DNA from: Variovorax flavidus
Lineage (GTDB): Bacteria > Pseudomonadota > Gammaproteobacteria > Burkholderiales > Burkholderiaceae_C
Direction: 5' to 3'
Length of the DNA: 64,000 nucleotides
Assembly: GCF_030317145.1 (NCBI RefSeq)
Contig: NZ_JASZYE010000007.1
Coordinates: 62,001 to 126,000, forward strand
Part shown: in pieces, positions 8,715-17,498 of the stretch
Layout of the letters: every line of letters begins with the position of its first letter
Numbering within the stretch: the first letter of the stretch is position 1
Notes under the pieces: model-generated
What the model was told of the DNA's origin: nothing
The model's input: only the letters and a program-made list of their open reading frames with translations
The model's database searches: none
Position numbers and translations under genes: made by a program

Positions 8715-8743
8715 GTGACTGCTCCGCGCCCTTCGCCTATAAT
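8715..8743 (+). promoter_or_regulatory. Sigma-70 promoter of rpsT
   Basis: Perfect TATAAT at 8738-8743 with GTGACT (4 of 6 to TTGACA) at 8715-8720, exactly 17 bp apart. It points at rpsT, giving a leader of about 40 bases. This is the clearest promoter in the window and fits a highly expressed ribosomal protein gene. Confidence 0.8.
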
Positions 8744-8789
8744 GGAGGGCTTTGCTGCATCATCCCCAGACACCTTAGGAAATCAATCC

Positions 8790-9104
8790 ATGGCATCCAC
8801 CAAGCCCAAGAAGAAGAACCCGCGCCTCGCGTCGGGCCGTAAACGCGTCCGCCAGGACGTCAAGCTCAACGCCGCGAACACCTCGCTGCGCTCCAAATAC
8901 CGCACCGCCGTGAAGAACGTCGAGAAGGCCGTCCTGGCCGGCGACAAGACCAAGGCGGCAGAACTCTTCGCGAAGGCCCAGAGCATCGTCGACACCGTCG
9001 CCGACAAGGGCATCTTCCACAAGAACAAGGCTGCTCGCGACAAGAGCCGCCTGTCGGCCAAGGTCAAGAACCTGGCCCTCGCCCCTGAAAAGGCCGCCGC
9101 CTGA
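8790..9104 (+). CDS. rpsT: 30S ribosomal protein S20
   Basis: A 104-residue, Lys/Ala-rich helical protein beginning MASTKPKKKNPRLASGRKR, the standard S20 start. S20 binds 16S rRNA early in 30S assembly. It is somewhat longer than the E. coli protein (87), with an Ala-rich tail. AGGA at 8777-8780 is the ribosome-binding site. It is monocistronic: promoter at 8715-8743 and a strong terminator at 9176-9201. Confidence 0.97.
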   Translation: MASTKPKKKNPRLASGRKRVRQDVKLNAANTSLRSKYRTAVKNVEKAVLAGDKTKAAELFAKAQSIVDTVADKGIFHKNKAARDKSRLSAKVKNLALAPEKAAA

Positions 9105-9175
9105 CGCTTTCAGGCAAACAGCCCGGACCGGTTCGCCAGTCCGCCGTTTGATCGGGGTGCGCTGCAGCAAAAAGT

Positions 9176-9201
9176 AAAAAACCGCCTTCGGGCGGTTTTT
9201 T
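9176..9201. terminator. Bidirectional terminator between rpsT and the DUF3579 gene
   Basis: AAAAAACCGCC - TTCG - GGCGGTTTTTT: a perfect 11-bp stem with a UUCG tetraloop and A/T tracts on both sides. It can end rpsT (plus) and the convergent DUF3579 gene (minus). Confidence 0.92.
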
Positions 9202-9229
9202 CATGGGCGCCTCCTTTGCAGGGGGTGCT

Positions 9230-9565
9230 CTACTTCCTGCGGGCTTCCAGGACCAGTGGCGCATCCGGCACGAGGCAAGCCTCCGCCACCTGGAGCGCGT
9301 TGTCCTTCGCGAAATTGAGGCAGAAATCCCAGGCCATGGGCTCGGCATCGCGCAAGGCGCGGTTCACCACGACGCACTTGACCCCGTTGATGACGGTCGG
9401 CACGCACCATGGCGAATAGTTGAGGTGGCTTCCGGGCTGCGGCCCGCCCGGGCGGAACGAGCACATGACGCCCGCCAATCGTTCTGCCCAATCGCTGGGG
9501 CGAAATGTCCTGCCATCCAGGGTGATGCCCTGGATGAAAACTTCTTTTGCGTCGGGAGAAACCAT
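9230..9565 (-). CDS. DUF3579 family protein
   Basis: A 111-residue protein with the segments FIQGITLDGRTFRPSDWAER and INGVKCVVVNRALRDAEPMA that mark DUF3579, a family largely confined to betaproteobacteria and of unknown function. I start at the ATG at 9565 (MVSPDAKEVFIQG) because conservation begins there; an ATG at 9685 would add 40 poorly conserved residues. No transmembrane segment, signal peptide or obvious catalytic motif is seen. Located between rpsT and argD in opposite orientation to both. Confidence 0.8.
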   Translation of the reverse strand: MVSPDAKEVFIQGITLDGRTFRPSDWAERLAGVMCSFRPGGPQPGSHLNYSPWCVPTVINGVKCVVVNRALRDAEPMAWDFCLNFAKDNALQVAEACLVPDAPLVLEARRK

Positions 9566-9727
9566 CAGTCGGGAGAGGAAGGCGCAGGCTCGTGCTGCGC
9601 CGCACAACGATTCTATCCGGGGGGTCCCCCGAGTGACATTTGCAGGGGCATTGCTGTGATGCGCAATCCTCACGGAAGCGGTCAAATCACACGCCTAGAA
9701 TCCGCGTTCCCTTTTCCGGAGAACCGC

Positions 9728-10933
9728 ATGAGCGCCACTGCCGCCCCCTCGTCGCCCCACGTCATGAACACCTACGGACGCCTGCCGATCGCGCTGTCGC
9801 ACGGCCAGGGCTGCCGAGTGTGGGACACCGAGGGGCGAGCGTACCTGGACGGCCTCGGCGGCATCGCCGTCAACACGCTGGGCCACAACCACCCCGAGCT
9901 GGTGCCCGCGCTGCAGGACCAGATCTCCAAGCTGATCCACAGCTCGAACTACTACCACGTACCCGGCCAGGAGCAGCTTGCAACCAAGCTGACGGAGCTT
10001 TCCGGGCTCACCAACGCCTTCTTCTGCTGTACGGGCCTGGAAGCCAACGAGGCCGCGATCAAGCTCGCGCGCAAGTTCGGCCATGACAAGGGCATCGAGC
10101 GGCCCGAAATCGTGGTCTACGAAGCCGCTTTCCACGGCCGCAGCATCGCCACGCTGTCAGCCACCGGCAACCCCAAGGTCCAGCAAGGCTTCGGCCCGCT
10201 GGTCGAGGGCTTCATCCGCGTTCCGCTCAACGACTTCGATGCGCTCAAGAAGGCGACCGAAGGCAACCCGAACGTGGTGGCCGTGTTCTTCGAGACCATC
10301 CAGGGTGAAGGCGGCATCAACCCCATGCGCTGGGAATACCTGCGCCAGGTGCGCCAGCTCTGCGACGAGCGCGACTGGCTCATGATGATCGACGAGGTGC
10401 AGTGCGGCATGGGCCGCACGGGCAAGTGGTTCGCGCACCAGTGGGCCGGCATCAAGCCGGACGTGATGCCGCTCGCCAAGGGACTGGGCTCGGGCGTGCC
10501 GATCGGCGCCGTCGTCGCCGGACCGCGCGCCGCCCACATCTTCGGCCCGGGCAATCACGGTACGACCTTCGGCGGCAATCCGCTCGCCATGCGCGCCGGC
10601 ATCGAGACGATCCGCATCATGGAAGAGCAGAAGCTGCTCGACAACGCGGCCACCGTCGGCTCGCATCTCAAGGCTGCGCTGGAGCGCGAGTTCGCCGGCC
10701 TGTCGGGCGTGAAGGAAGTCCGCGGCCAGGGCCTGATGCTCGGCATCGAGCTCGACCGGCCCTGCGGCGTGATCCTGAACCGCGCGTGCGACGCCGGCCT
10801 GCTGCTGAGCGTGACGGCCGACAGCGTGATCCGCCTGGTGCCGCCGCTGATCCTCAGCATTGCCGAAGCCGACGAGATCGTCGCGATCCTGGCGCCGCTG
10901 GTGAAGGCCTTTCTCGCGGAGCCGCGGCCATGA
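9728..10933 (+). CDS. argD: Acetylornithine aminotransferase
   Basis: A 401-residue class III PLP aminotransferase. The PLP lysine is Lys251 in PLAKGLGSGVPIGA, with the upstream IDEVQCGMGRTGKW (phosphate/ring binding) and CTGLEANEAAIKLAR. It converts N-acetylglutamate semialdehyde and glutamate to N-acetylornithine; such enzymes may also act in lysine synthesis. Start ATG at 9728. The stop overlaps argF by 4 bp (ATGA), so argD-argF is a coupled arginine operon. A dual-function or other omega-aminotransferase is possible, but argF linkage supports ArgD. Confidence 0.92.
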   Translation: MSATAAPSSPHVMNTYGRLPIALSHGQGCRVWDTEGRAYLDGLGGIAVNTLGHNHPELVPALQDQISKLIHSSNYYHVPGQEQLATKLTELSGLTNAFFCCTGLEANEAAIKLARKFGHDKGIERPEIVVYEAAFHGRSIATLSATGNPKVQQGFGPLVEGFIRVPLNDFDALKKATEGNPNVVAVFFETIQGEGGINPMRWEYLRQVRQLCDERDWLMMIDEVQCGMGRTGKWFAHQWAGIKPDVMPLAKGLGSGVPIGAVVAGPRAAHIFGPGNHGTTFGGNPLAMRAGIETIRIMEEQKLLDNAATVGSHLKAALEREFAGLSGVKEVRGQGLMLGIELDRPCGVILNRACDAGLLLSVTADSVIRLVPPLILSIAEADEIVAILAPLVKAFLAEPRP

Positions 10934-11859
10934 GCGACACCCCCGTCATCCGGCACTACCTGCAGTTCTCAGACTTCACGGCCGACGAGTACGCGCACGT
11001 CCTCGCGCGCGCTGCGCTGATCAAGAAGAAGTTCAAGGCGTACGAGAAACACCAGCCCCTGGTGGATCGCACGCTGGCGATGATCTTCGAGAAGGCGTCG
11101 ACCCGCACGCGCGTGAGCTTCGAAGCGGGCATGTACCAGCTCGGCGGCAGCGTGGTGCACCTCACGACCGGCGACAGCCAGCTCGGCCGCGCCGAACCCA
11201 TCGAGGACAGCGCCAAGGTCATCAGCCGCATGGTCGACCTCGTGATGATCCGCACCTTCGAGCAGACCAAGATCGAAGCCTTCGCGGCGCACTCGCGCGT
11301 GCCAGTGATCAACGGCCTGACCAACGAGTTCCATCCCTGCCAGATCCTCGCGGACATCTTCACCTTCATCGAGCATCGGGGCTCGATCGCGGGCAAGACC
11401 GTGGCCTGGGTGGGCGACGGCAACAACATGGCCAACACCTGGCTGCAGGCCAGCGAGATCCTCGGCTTCAAGGTGCATGTGAGCACGCCGAGCGGCTACG
11501 AGGTCGACCAGTCGATCGCCGGCATCCGCTCGGCCGACAGCTACAAGGTCTTCAAGGACCCGATGGAAGCCTGTCGCGGCGCCGACCTGGTAACCACCGA
11601 CGTCTGGACCAGCATGGGCTACGAGGCCGAGAACGAGACCCGTCGCGCGGCCTTTGCCGACTGGTGTGTCGACACCGAAATGATGCGCGTGGCCCAGCCT
11701 GATGCCCTCTTCATGCACTGCCTGCCCGCGCACCGCGGCGAGGAAGTCGAGGCCGATGTGATCGATGGCCCTCAATCGGTCGTGTGGGACGAGGCCGAGA
11801 ACCGCATGCATGTGCAGAAAGCGCTGATGGAGTTCCTGCTGCTGGGGCGCCAGACCTGA
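10930..11859 (+). CDS. argF: Ornithine carbamoyltransferase
   Basis: A 309-residue transcarbamylase. Carbamoyl-phosphate site STRTR at 57-61, HPCQ at 135-138 and the ornithine-side HCLP at 263-266 are all intact. It makes citrulline from ornithine and carbamoyl phosphate. ATGA overlap with argD. Anabolic function is inferred from pairing with argD and the absence of arcA or arcC. Confidence 0.95.
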   Translation: MSDTPVIRHYLQFSDFTADEYAHVLARAALIKKKFKAYEKHQPLVDRTLAMIFEKASTRTRVSFEAGMYQLGGSVVHLTTGDSQLGRAEPIEDSAKVISRMVDLVMIRTFEQTKIEAFAAHSRVPVINGLTNEFHPCQILADIFTFIEHRGSIAGKTVAWVGDGNNMANTWLQASEILGFKVHVSTPSGYEVDQSIAGIRSADSYKVFKDPMEACRGADLVTTDVWTSMGYEAENETRRAAFADWCVDTEMMRVAQPDALFMHCLPAHRGEEVEADVIDGPQSVVWDEAENRMHVQKALMEFLLLGRQT

Positions 11860-11874
11860 GCTTCTCGCGTGCGT

Positions 11875-11909
11875 TGGTGTTTCCATTCTGTTGGAAATAA
11901 CCGACACCA
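11875..11909 (+). promoter_or_regulatory. Nested dyad upstream of kynB, possible operator
   Basis: TGGTGT (11875-11880) and ACACCA (11904-11909) flank a second dyad TTCC (11881-11884) / GGAA (11893-11896) in the 80-bp gap between argF and kynB. Its position, ending 30 bp before the kynB ATG, suits a regulator site. Lrp/AsnC-type regulators (KynR) control kyn genes in related bacteria, but no kynR is in this window and the assignment is inference. A terminator for argF is less likely because no T-tract follows. Confidence 0.45.
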
Positions 11910-11939
11910 CGAGTCCTGTCGCGGCGCTAACTTTGCGCC

Positions 11940-12584
11940 ATGGACTCAAGACTCTGGGACATCTCCCCGCCGGTGCATGAAGGTGCACCGGTTTTCCCCG
12001 GCGACACGCCTTACCACCAGCGCTGGGCGGCGACCATCGCGCCGGGCTGCCCGGTCAACGTCAGCGAAATCACGCTGTCGCCGCACGTCGGTGCGCATGC
12101 GGACGCGCCACTGCACTACGACCCGGCCGGCGCAACCATCGGCGACGTCGACCTCACCCCCTACCTCGGCCCCTGCCGCGTGATCCATGCGATCGCGCGC
12201 GGGCCGCTGATCGAATGGGCGCACATCGCCCACGCCATCGACGGCCTTCCGCCGCGCGTGCTGGTGCGCACGTACGAGCGCGCACCGGTGGATCGCTGGG
12301 ACGGCCGGCTCGCCGCCTTTGCCCCCGCCACCATCGAACGCCTGGCGTCGCTGGGCGTGAAGCTCGTCGGCATTGACACGGCGAGCATCGATCCCGCCGA
12401 CAGCAAGACGCTCGACAGCCACCAGGTCATCCGCCGCCTCGACCTGCGCGTGCTGGAGAACCTGGTGCTCGACGAAGTGCCCGAGGGCGACTATGAGCTG
12501 ATCGCCCTTCCCCTCAAGCTGGTGAGCGCCGACGCCTCGCCGGTGCGCGCGATCCTGCGTGAACTCACTCCTTCCCGGTCATGA
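11940..12584 (+). CDS. kynB: Kynurenine formamidase (arylformamidase)
   Basis: A 214-residue bacterial KynB of the metal-dependent cyclase fold. The segment SPHVGAHADAPLHYD carries the HxGTHxD-type metal site (here HVGAHAD), and GIDTASIDPADSKTLDSH is also family-typical. It hydrolyses N-formylkynurenine to kynurenine and formate. ATGA overlap with kynU shows a kynBUA operon for aerobic tryptophan breakdown to anthranilate. Confidence 0.94.
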   Translation: MDSRLWDISPPVHEGAPVFPGDTPYHQRWAATIAPGCPVNVSEITLSPHVGAHADAPLHYDPAGATIGDVDLTPYLGPCRVIHAIARGPLIEWAHIAHAIDGLPPRVLVRTYERAPVDRWDGRLAAFAPATIERLASLGVKLVGIDTASIDPADSKTLDSHQVIRRLDLRVLENLVLDEVPEGDYELIALPLKLVSADASPVRAILRELTPSRS

Positions 12585-13876
12585 CGCTCGACGACTGCAA
12601 ACGCCTCGACGAGCAGGACTCCCTGGCCGGATTGCGCGACCAGTTCTTCCTGCCCGAAGGAGTCATCTACCTGGACGGCAACTCGCTCGGCGTGCTGCCC
12701 AAGGCGGCTCCCGCGCGCATCGCCGAGGTCGTCGCCAAGGAATGGGGTCAAGGCCTCATCCGCTCGTGGAACACTGCGGGCTGGTTCGACTTGCCGCAGC
12801 GGCTTGGCGACAAGGTGGCGCGCCTGATCGGCGCAGCGCCCGGAGAAGTCGTTTGTACCGACAGCACATCGGTGAATCTCTACAAGGTGCTGTTCGCGGC
12901 ACTGAGCCAGGTCCGGCAGGCCGGGGAAGCAGGCAGCCGGCGCCGCGTCGTGCTCAGCGAACGCAGCAACTTTCCCACCGATCTCTACATCGCCGAGTCG
13001 CTGTGCCGCGAACGCGGCTTCACGCTCAAGCTGATCGACGCGAGCGAGCTGGCTGCCTCGCTCACCGACGAAGTGGCCGTGCTGATGCTGACCCACGTGA
13101 ACTACCGCACCGGCGCGATGCACGACATGAAGTCCATCACGGCCGCCGCGCACGCAGCCGGCGCGCTGGCGGTGTGGGACCTTGCGCACAGCGCGGGTGC
13201 GGTGCCGGTTGCACTCAACGACAGCAACGCAGACTTCGCGATCGGCTGCGGCTACAAGTACCTGAACGGCGGACCCGGCGCGCCGGCATTCGTCTGGGTC
13301 CACACGCGGCACGCCGGCCAGTTCGAACAGCCGCTGTCAGGCTGGTGGGGGCATGCCGCGCCCTTCGAGTTCACGCCGCACTACCGGCCGGCTCCAGGCG
13401 TCGCGCGCTATCTTTGCGGCACGCAGCCCGTCGTTGCGCTGGCCAGCCTCGAATGCGGCCTCGACACCGTGCTCGCCGCCGAAGCCTTCTCGGGCGGGCA
13501 AGGCAGCATGGCGGCGCTGCGTACCAAATCGCTGGCGCTGACCGATGCGTTCATCGCGCTCGTGGAGTCACGTTGCGCCGGCCGCTTTGCACTGGTGACG
13601 CCGCGCGAACATGCCCAACGCGGATCGCAGGTCTGTCTGGCGTTGAGCGATCGCAGCCCGGGCGCTTACGCCATCGTGCAGGCGCTCATCGCGCGCGGCG
13701 TGATCGGCGATTTTCGTGCCGGCGACTCGCAAATGCCCGACATCCTCCGCTTCGGCTTCACGCCCTTGTACCTCCGCTTCGAGGACGTGTGGCACTCGGT
13801 CGAACACCTCGTGCAAGTCCTGGACGGCGAGGAATGGAAGTGGCCCGAATTCAACCAGAAGCAGGCCGTGACCTGA
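12581..13876 (+). CDS. kynU: Kynureninase
   Basis: A 431-residue PLP enzyme that cleaves kynurenine to anthranilate and alanine. The PLP lysine is Lys226 in GCGYKYLNGGPG; YLDGNSLGVLP near 30-40 and VWDLAHSAGAVPV are conserved. Full length for the family. ATG overlaps the kynB stop; kynA follows 9 bp later. Confidence 0.95.
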   Translation: MTLDDCKRLDEQDSLAGLRDQFFLPEGVIYLDGNSLGVLPKAAPARIAEVVAKEWGQGLIRSWNTAGWFDLPQRLGDKVARLIGAAPGEVVCTDSTSVNLYKVLFAALSQVRQAGEAGSRRRVVLSERSNFPTDLYIAESLCRERGFTLKLIDASELAASLTDEVAVLMLTHVNYRTGAMHDMKSITAAAHAAGALAVWDLAHSAGAVPVALNDSNADFAIGCGYKYLNGGPGAPAFVWVHTRHAGQFEQPLSGWWGHAAPFEFTPHYRPAPGVARYLCGTQPVVALASLECGLDTVLAAEAFSGGQGSMAALRTKSLALTDAFIALVESRCAGRFALVTPREHAQRGSQVCLALSDRSPGAYAIVQALIARGVIGDFRAGDSQMPDILRFGFTPLYLRFEDVWHSVEHLVQVLDGEEWKWPEFNQKQAVT

Positions 13877-13885
13877 GCATTCCCA

Positions 13886-14728
13886 ATGAGTACAAGTACC
13901 GAACAGATCGTCCATGACGAAAAGGCGCAGCTCGATTTCAGCGCCTCGATGAGCTACACGGACTATCTGAGTCTCGACACCATCCTGAATGCGCAGCACC
14001 CGCGGTCGCCTGCACACGACGAGTTGCTCTTCATCGTGCAGCACCAGACCAGCGAGCTCTGGATGAAGCTCATGCTGCACGAGTTGCGCGCCGCGATCCG
14101 CTGCATTGCGGAAGACGACCTGTCCAGCGCCTTCAAGATGCTGGCCCGCGTGTCGCGCATCATGGAGCAGTTGGTGCACGCCTGGGACGTGCTCGCCACC
14201 ATGACGCCGCCCGAATACAGCGCGATGCGGCCCTACCTCGGCGCCTCCAGTGGCTTTCAGAGCTGGCAGTACCGCTGCATCGAATTCGCGCTGGGCAACA
14301 AGAACGCCGCCATGCTCAAGCCGCATTCACACCGGCCCGAGTTGCTGGCCGAGGTGGAGGCGGCCTGGCGCGCGCCCTCGCTCTATGACGAAGCGCTGCG
14401 CCTCCTGGCGCGCCGCGGCCTCGTCGTGCCGGCCGACCATCTGGAACGCGACTGGTCGAAACCCTACGAGTCGAGCGACGGCGTCGAACAGGCCTGGCTG
14501 GTGGCCTACCGTGATCCGAAGAAGTACTGGGAGCTCTACCAGCTCGGCGAGGAACTGACCGATCTCGAAGATGCCTTCCGCCTCTGGCGCTTCCGCCACG
14601 TGACCACGGTCGAGCGAGTGATCGGCTTCAAGCGTGGCACGGGCGGCACCGGCGGCGTAAGCTACCTGCGCAAGATGCTCGACGTCGTGTTGTTCCCGGA
14701 GATCTGGAAGCTCAGAACAGATCTCTAG
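13886..14728 (+). CDS. kynA: Tryptophan 2,3-dioxygenase
   Basis: A 280-residue heme enzyme that opens the indole ring of L-tryptophan to N-formylkynurenine. FIVQHQTSELW at 49-59 holds the distal-pocket His, and the C-terminal RFRHVTTVERVIG carries the proximal heme ligand; GTGGTGGVSYL is the conserved substrate loop. First step of the pathway although last in the operon. Confidence 0.95.
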   Translation: MSTSTEQIVHDEKAQLDFSASMSYTDYLSLDTILNAQHPRSPAHDELLFIVQHQTSELWMKLMLHELRAAIRCIAEDDLSSAFKMLARVSRIMEQLVHAWDVLATMTPPEYSAMRPYLGASSGFQSWQYRCIEFALGNKNAAMLKPHSHRPELLAEVEAAWRAPSLYDEALRLLARRGLVVPADHLERDWSKPYESSDGVEQAWLVAYRDPKKYWELYQLGEELTDLEDAFRLWRFRHVTTVERVIGFKRGTGGTGGVSYLRKMLDVVLFPEIWKLRTDL

Positions 14729-14775
14729 GCTGCCCGGCGCGAACCCGCATCCCATCACGACAAAGAGGAGACGAG

Positions 14776-16026
14776 ATGGACAACGATTTCTTCGGCGATG
14801 AGGAACTTGCGCTGCTGCGCTCCCATGGCATTGCGCTCTTCGCGCGGCGCGTGATCTTCGACGCGCAGCCGCCCATGACGCAGGAGCAGATCGCGGCGGT
14901 GCAGGCCGTCTGCGCCGGGCCGCTTCCGCCCGAACTGCTGGCGCTGTGGCGCCTGACGGCGGGCGGCCGCGTCGACTACGACCTCCACCTGCGCATGAAC
15001 GGCAACGAGGAATCGGTCGGCTGGAGCGAACTGTTCTGGAACGGCAGCGACTCGTTTCACGACCTGCAGGGCTGGATCGGGCACGAGCTTGAAGGCGCGA
15101 AGGAAGCTGCCGCCGAAAGCGACGAGGCCTGGGACGGCAAGCTGACCCTGTTGCCGATCGGTGGACTCGAGGACTGCGATCGCATCTATGCGGTGGTCGA
15201 ATCGGGCGCGGACTATGGCCACATCCTCGCCTGGAAGCACGGCCTGCCAACGGCCTGGGCGCACGAGATGCACGAGGACGGCATGACCACCGTTGCGCAC
15301 GACCTCTGCGCCGCGTTCGAGGCTTTGCATCTCGACGAGGACCCGCTCGACCCCGCGGGCGAATACTTCACCGGGCAGGCGCTGCTCGAGTATCTGGACC
15401 AACGACACCAGGAGCACGGCCTGACCATCGAGCTGATGGACAAGCTGATCGCGTTCTATCGCCGCGCGATGATCGACTGGCAAACACCGCTGGCCGACGG
15501 AACGCTGGGGCAGAACGGCCCGCTCTCGCGCATCGCACTGCGCCATGCGGTCGCGACCGACGACGCGGAACTGGTCGACCGACTGGTTGCCGCCGACGTG
15601 GCGGTGGACGGCCCTCTGCACGGCAGCGCGATCGCCACCGACCTGGCGCTGAGCCACGGCGCGCACGCCGCGGCGGCTGCGCTGGTGCGCGCCGGCGCGC
15701 CCGTGGCGCCCGATGCGCTGGACTACATCGACAACGCCGTCTCGCCTGAACTCGTGAGCCTGTTGCTGGCGCACGGCGCCCAGCCAAGCCCCACGGCCAT
15801 CGCCGAGTGCGTGGCCTGCGGCGCACCTGCGGCCGCGCGGCTGATTGCCAGCGCCTATGCGCAAACCCATGACGACCTGCCGACCGCCTATGCATCCGTC
15901 CGCGATGGATTGCTGGCCGAACTCGAATCGTCGCTGATCGAAGTGCGCGAGGGCCGGCTGACACACTATCTCGGCCTGGCGGGGCTGACCAAGCGCGTCG
16001 ATCACCTGCAGAGTTTCAGCCTCTGA
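14776..16026 (+). CDS. SUKH (SMI1/KNR4)-like protein with ankyrin-like C-terminus
   Basis: A 416-residue protein I cannot assign to a named family with certainty. Residues about 30-195 resemble a SMI1/KNR4 (SUKH) domain: PLPPELLALWRLTAGG near 50, then LLPIGGLEDCDRIYAV and the later ILAWKHG strand. Residues about 240-350 look like degenerate ankyrin repeats (LSRIALRHAVATDDAELVDR, VSLLLAHGAQPS). SUKH proteins are common immunity proteins against bacterial toxins, and ankyrin repeats are frequent in immunity genes, but no toxin gene is adjacent. A strong GAGGAG site precedes the ATG. It ends 2 bp before the convergent monooxygenase. Confidence 0.7.
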   Translation: MDNDFFGDEELALLRSHGIALFARRVIFDAQPPMTQEQIAAVQAVCAGPLPPELLALWRLTAGGRVDYDLHLRMNGNEESVGWSELFWNGSDSFHDLQGWIGHELEGAKEAAAESDEAWDGKLTLLPIGGLEDCDRIYAVVESGADYGHILAWKHGLPTAWAHEMHEDGMTTVAHDLCAAFEALHLDEDPLDPAGEYFTGQALLEYLDQRHQEHGLTIELMDKLIAFYRRAMIDWQTPLADGTLGQNGPLSRIALRHAVATDDAELVDRLVAADVAVDGPLHGSAIATDLALSHGAHAAAAALVRAGAPVAPDALDYIDNAVSPELVSLLLAHGAQPSPTAIAECVACGAPAAARLIASAYAQTHDDLPTAYASVRDGLLAELESSLIEVREGRLTHYLGLAGLTKRVDHLQSFSL

Positions 16027-16028
16027 GT

Positions 16029-17207
16029 TCAGGCGTCGTAGAGCCAGGGCACGTCGAGCAGACGCGCGCCCAGCAGGCGCAGCGCGGCATCGCGCCCCAC
16101 GCGCACGAGACCCGTGGCATGGAAGATCTCCCCGTTGCGCCGCGCCCGCGCCTGCACCTGCGCGTTGCGCTCCCAGCGTGCGGCGGCATAGCGCGCCAGC
16201 GCGGCCGGGACTTCCGGTGCGGCCCCGCCGTCGAGTGCCTCTGCCAACGCAACCGCATCCTCGATCGCCATGCCGGCGCCCTGGGCCAGGTAGGGAAGCA
16301 TCGGGTGCGCCGCATCGCCGGCCAGGGCCACACGCTCGCCGGCCATCTCGTGCGGGCCCGTCAGCGGCGGACGATCGCTCAGCGTCCACGCCCGCCATGA
16401 CGGCACCGCTTCGAGCAAGGCCTGCAGACCGCCGCACGTGCGGCCGGTCGCGGCTTGCAGTGCGCCAAGGCTCGTCGCCTGGTCCCAGTCGCGTGCGTCA
16501 CCGACCGGCGCTGCTTCAGCGAGGACGACCACGTTGAGCGCCTCGCCGCGGCGCACGGGATAGGCCACCGCATGCAGGCGCGGGCCCAGCCAGACACAGA
16601 TCTGCGTACTCCGGAGCGATGCAGGCAACGCCGCCTGGTCAACCAGTGCGCGCCATGCCGTGTGGCCGGTCGCGCGGGGCGGCGAGGCGTCCTCCACCAC
16701 GCGCGGACGCACGGTGCTCCAGAGGCCATCGGCGCCGATCAACGCATCGCCTTCCCAGGCGCGCGTCTCGGTGCTCGATGCGCAGACCAGGTCTCCCCTT
16801 GCGACCACCTGCGTCACGCGCGCTCCGGTGGTGAGGGTGACGGCGCCGGTTCCGCGCACCGCGGCCAGCATCAGCGCATGGAGGTCGGCGCGATGGACGC
16901 AGAGATAGGGAGCGGCATAGCTGTGCAGCATCGCGTTGCCGAGCGGCATGCGGGCGATTTCGCTTCCACTGGTCGCGCTGCGAATGACCAGCGCATCAGG
17001 CCGCGCTGCGACACGAATCAGGGCTTCCGAGACGCCGAGCGCCTGCAGGCGCCGCGTGACGTTGGGTCCGAGCTGGATGCCCGCGCCGATTTCGCTGAAC
17101 GCCACCGACTGTTCGAGCAGGTCGATGCGGTGGCGCCGCCGGGCCAGCGCGAGCGCCGTCGCCAGGCCCGCAATGCCCCCGCCTGCAATCAGGATATGAG
17201 CCGACAT
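16029..17207 (-). CDS. FAD-dependent aromatic monooxygenase
   Basis: A 392-residue group A flavoprotein hydroxylase. GGGIAG at 9-14 binds the ADP part of FAD, GADGLWSTVR is the DG motif, and VALAGDAAHPMLPYLAQGAG near 295 is the second FAD motif. Closest in style to salicylate hydroxylase and 3-hydroxybenzoate 6-hydroxylase; the substrate is not determinable. Start ATG at 17207. It begins 11 bp after the Cys-rich Feo-associated gene on the same strand, so it may be read from the Fur-controlled feo promoter. Confidence 0.87.
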   Translation of the reverse strand: MSAHILIAGGGIAGLATALALARRRHRIDLLEQSVAFSEIGAGIQLGPNVTRRLQALGVSEALIRVAARPDALVIRSATSGSEIARMPLGNAMLHSYAAPYLCVHRADLHALMLAAVRGTGAVTLTTGARVTQVVARGDLVCASSTETRAWEGDALIGADGLWSTVRPRVVEDASPPRATGHTAWRALVDQAALPASLRSTQICVWLGPRLHAVAYPVRRGEALNVVVLAEAAPVGDARDWDQATSLGALQAATGRTCGGLQALLEAVPSWRAWTLSDRPPLTGPHEMAGERVALAGDAAHPMLPYLAQGAGMAIEDAVALAEALDGGAAPEVPAALARYAAARWERNAQVQARARRNGEIFHATGLVRVGRDAALRLLGARLLDVPWLYDA

Positions 17208-17218
17208 CGCGAGCGCTC

Positions 17219-17497
17219 TCAGTGCGAGCGCGTCAGGGGCGGTTGGCCGTCTGCACCTGTCTTCGGGCCTGCGCCGGTGGAGCAACTGCCGCAGCTGTCG
17301 CACGACCCGCAACCCGAGGTCTTGCCGAGCGAAGCCGCGAGTTGTTTCGCACGCTCCTCATCGACCAGCCCCGCGCGATGCGAACCGGCCGCAAGCCTGG
17401 TGGCCGCCGCGCGGCGCCAGCTGCCCGGCATCCAGCGCCAGACGGCATAGATCGCAGCCAACGCGACGATCAGCGCTACGACGATCTGTTGTGTCAT
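17219..17497 (-). CDS. FeoB-associated Cys-rich small membrane protein
   Basis: A 92-residue protein with one N-terminal transmembrane helix (about 4-22, IVVALIVALAAIYAVW) and a C-terminal CGSCDSCGSC cluster of four Cys. It follows feoB by one base, with an excellent AGGAGG Shine-Dalgarno inside the feoB end. Similar small Cys-rich membrane proteins accompany feoB in many bacteria (FeoB-associated Cys-rich or DUF6587-type) and replace FeoC; a role in iron or Fe-S sensing is suspected, not shown. Confidence 0.8.
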   Translation of the reverse strand: MTQQIVVALIVALAAIYAVWRWMPGSWRRAAATRLAAGSHRAGLVDEERAKQLAASLGKTSGCGSCDSCGSCSTGAGPKTGADGQPPLTRSH

Positions 17498-17498
17498 C

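Noticed and set aside
8672..8773. Longer murJ start
   Set aside because: It would add 34 non-conserved hydrophilic residues and overlap the rpsT promoter; the GTG at 8671 fits the family start.
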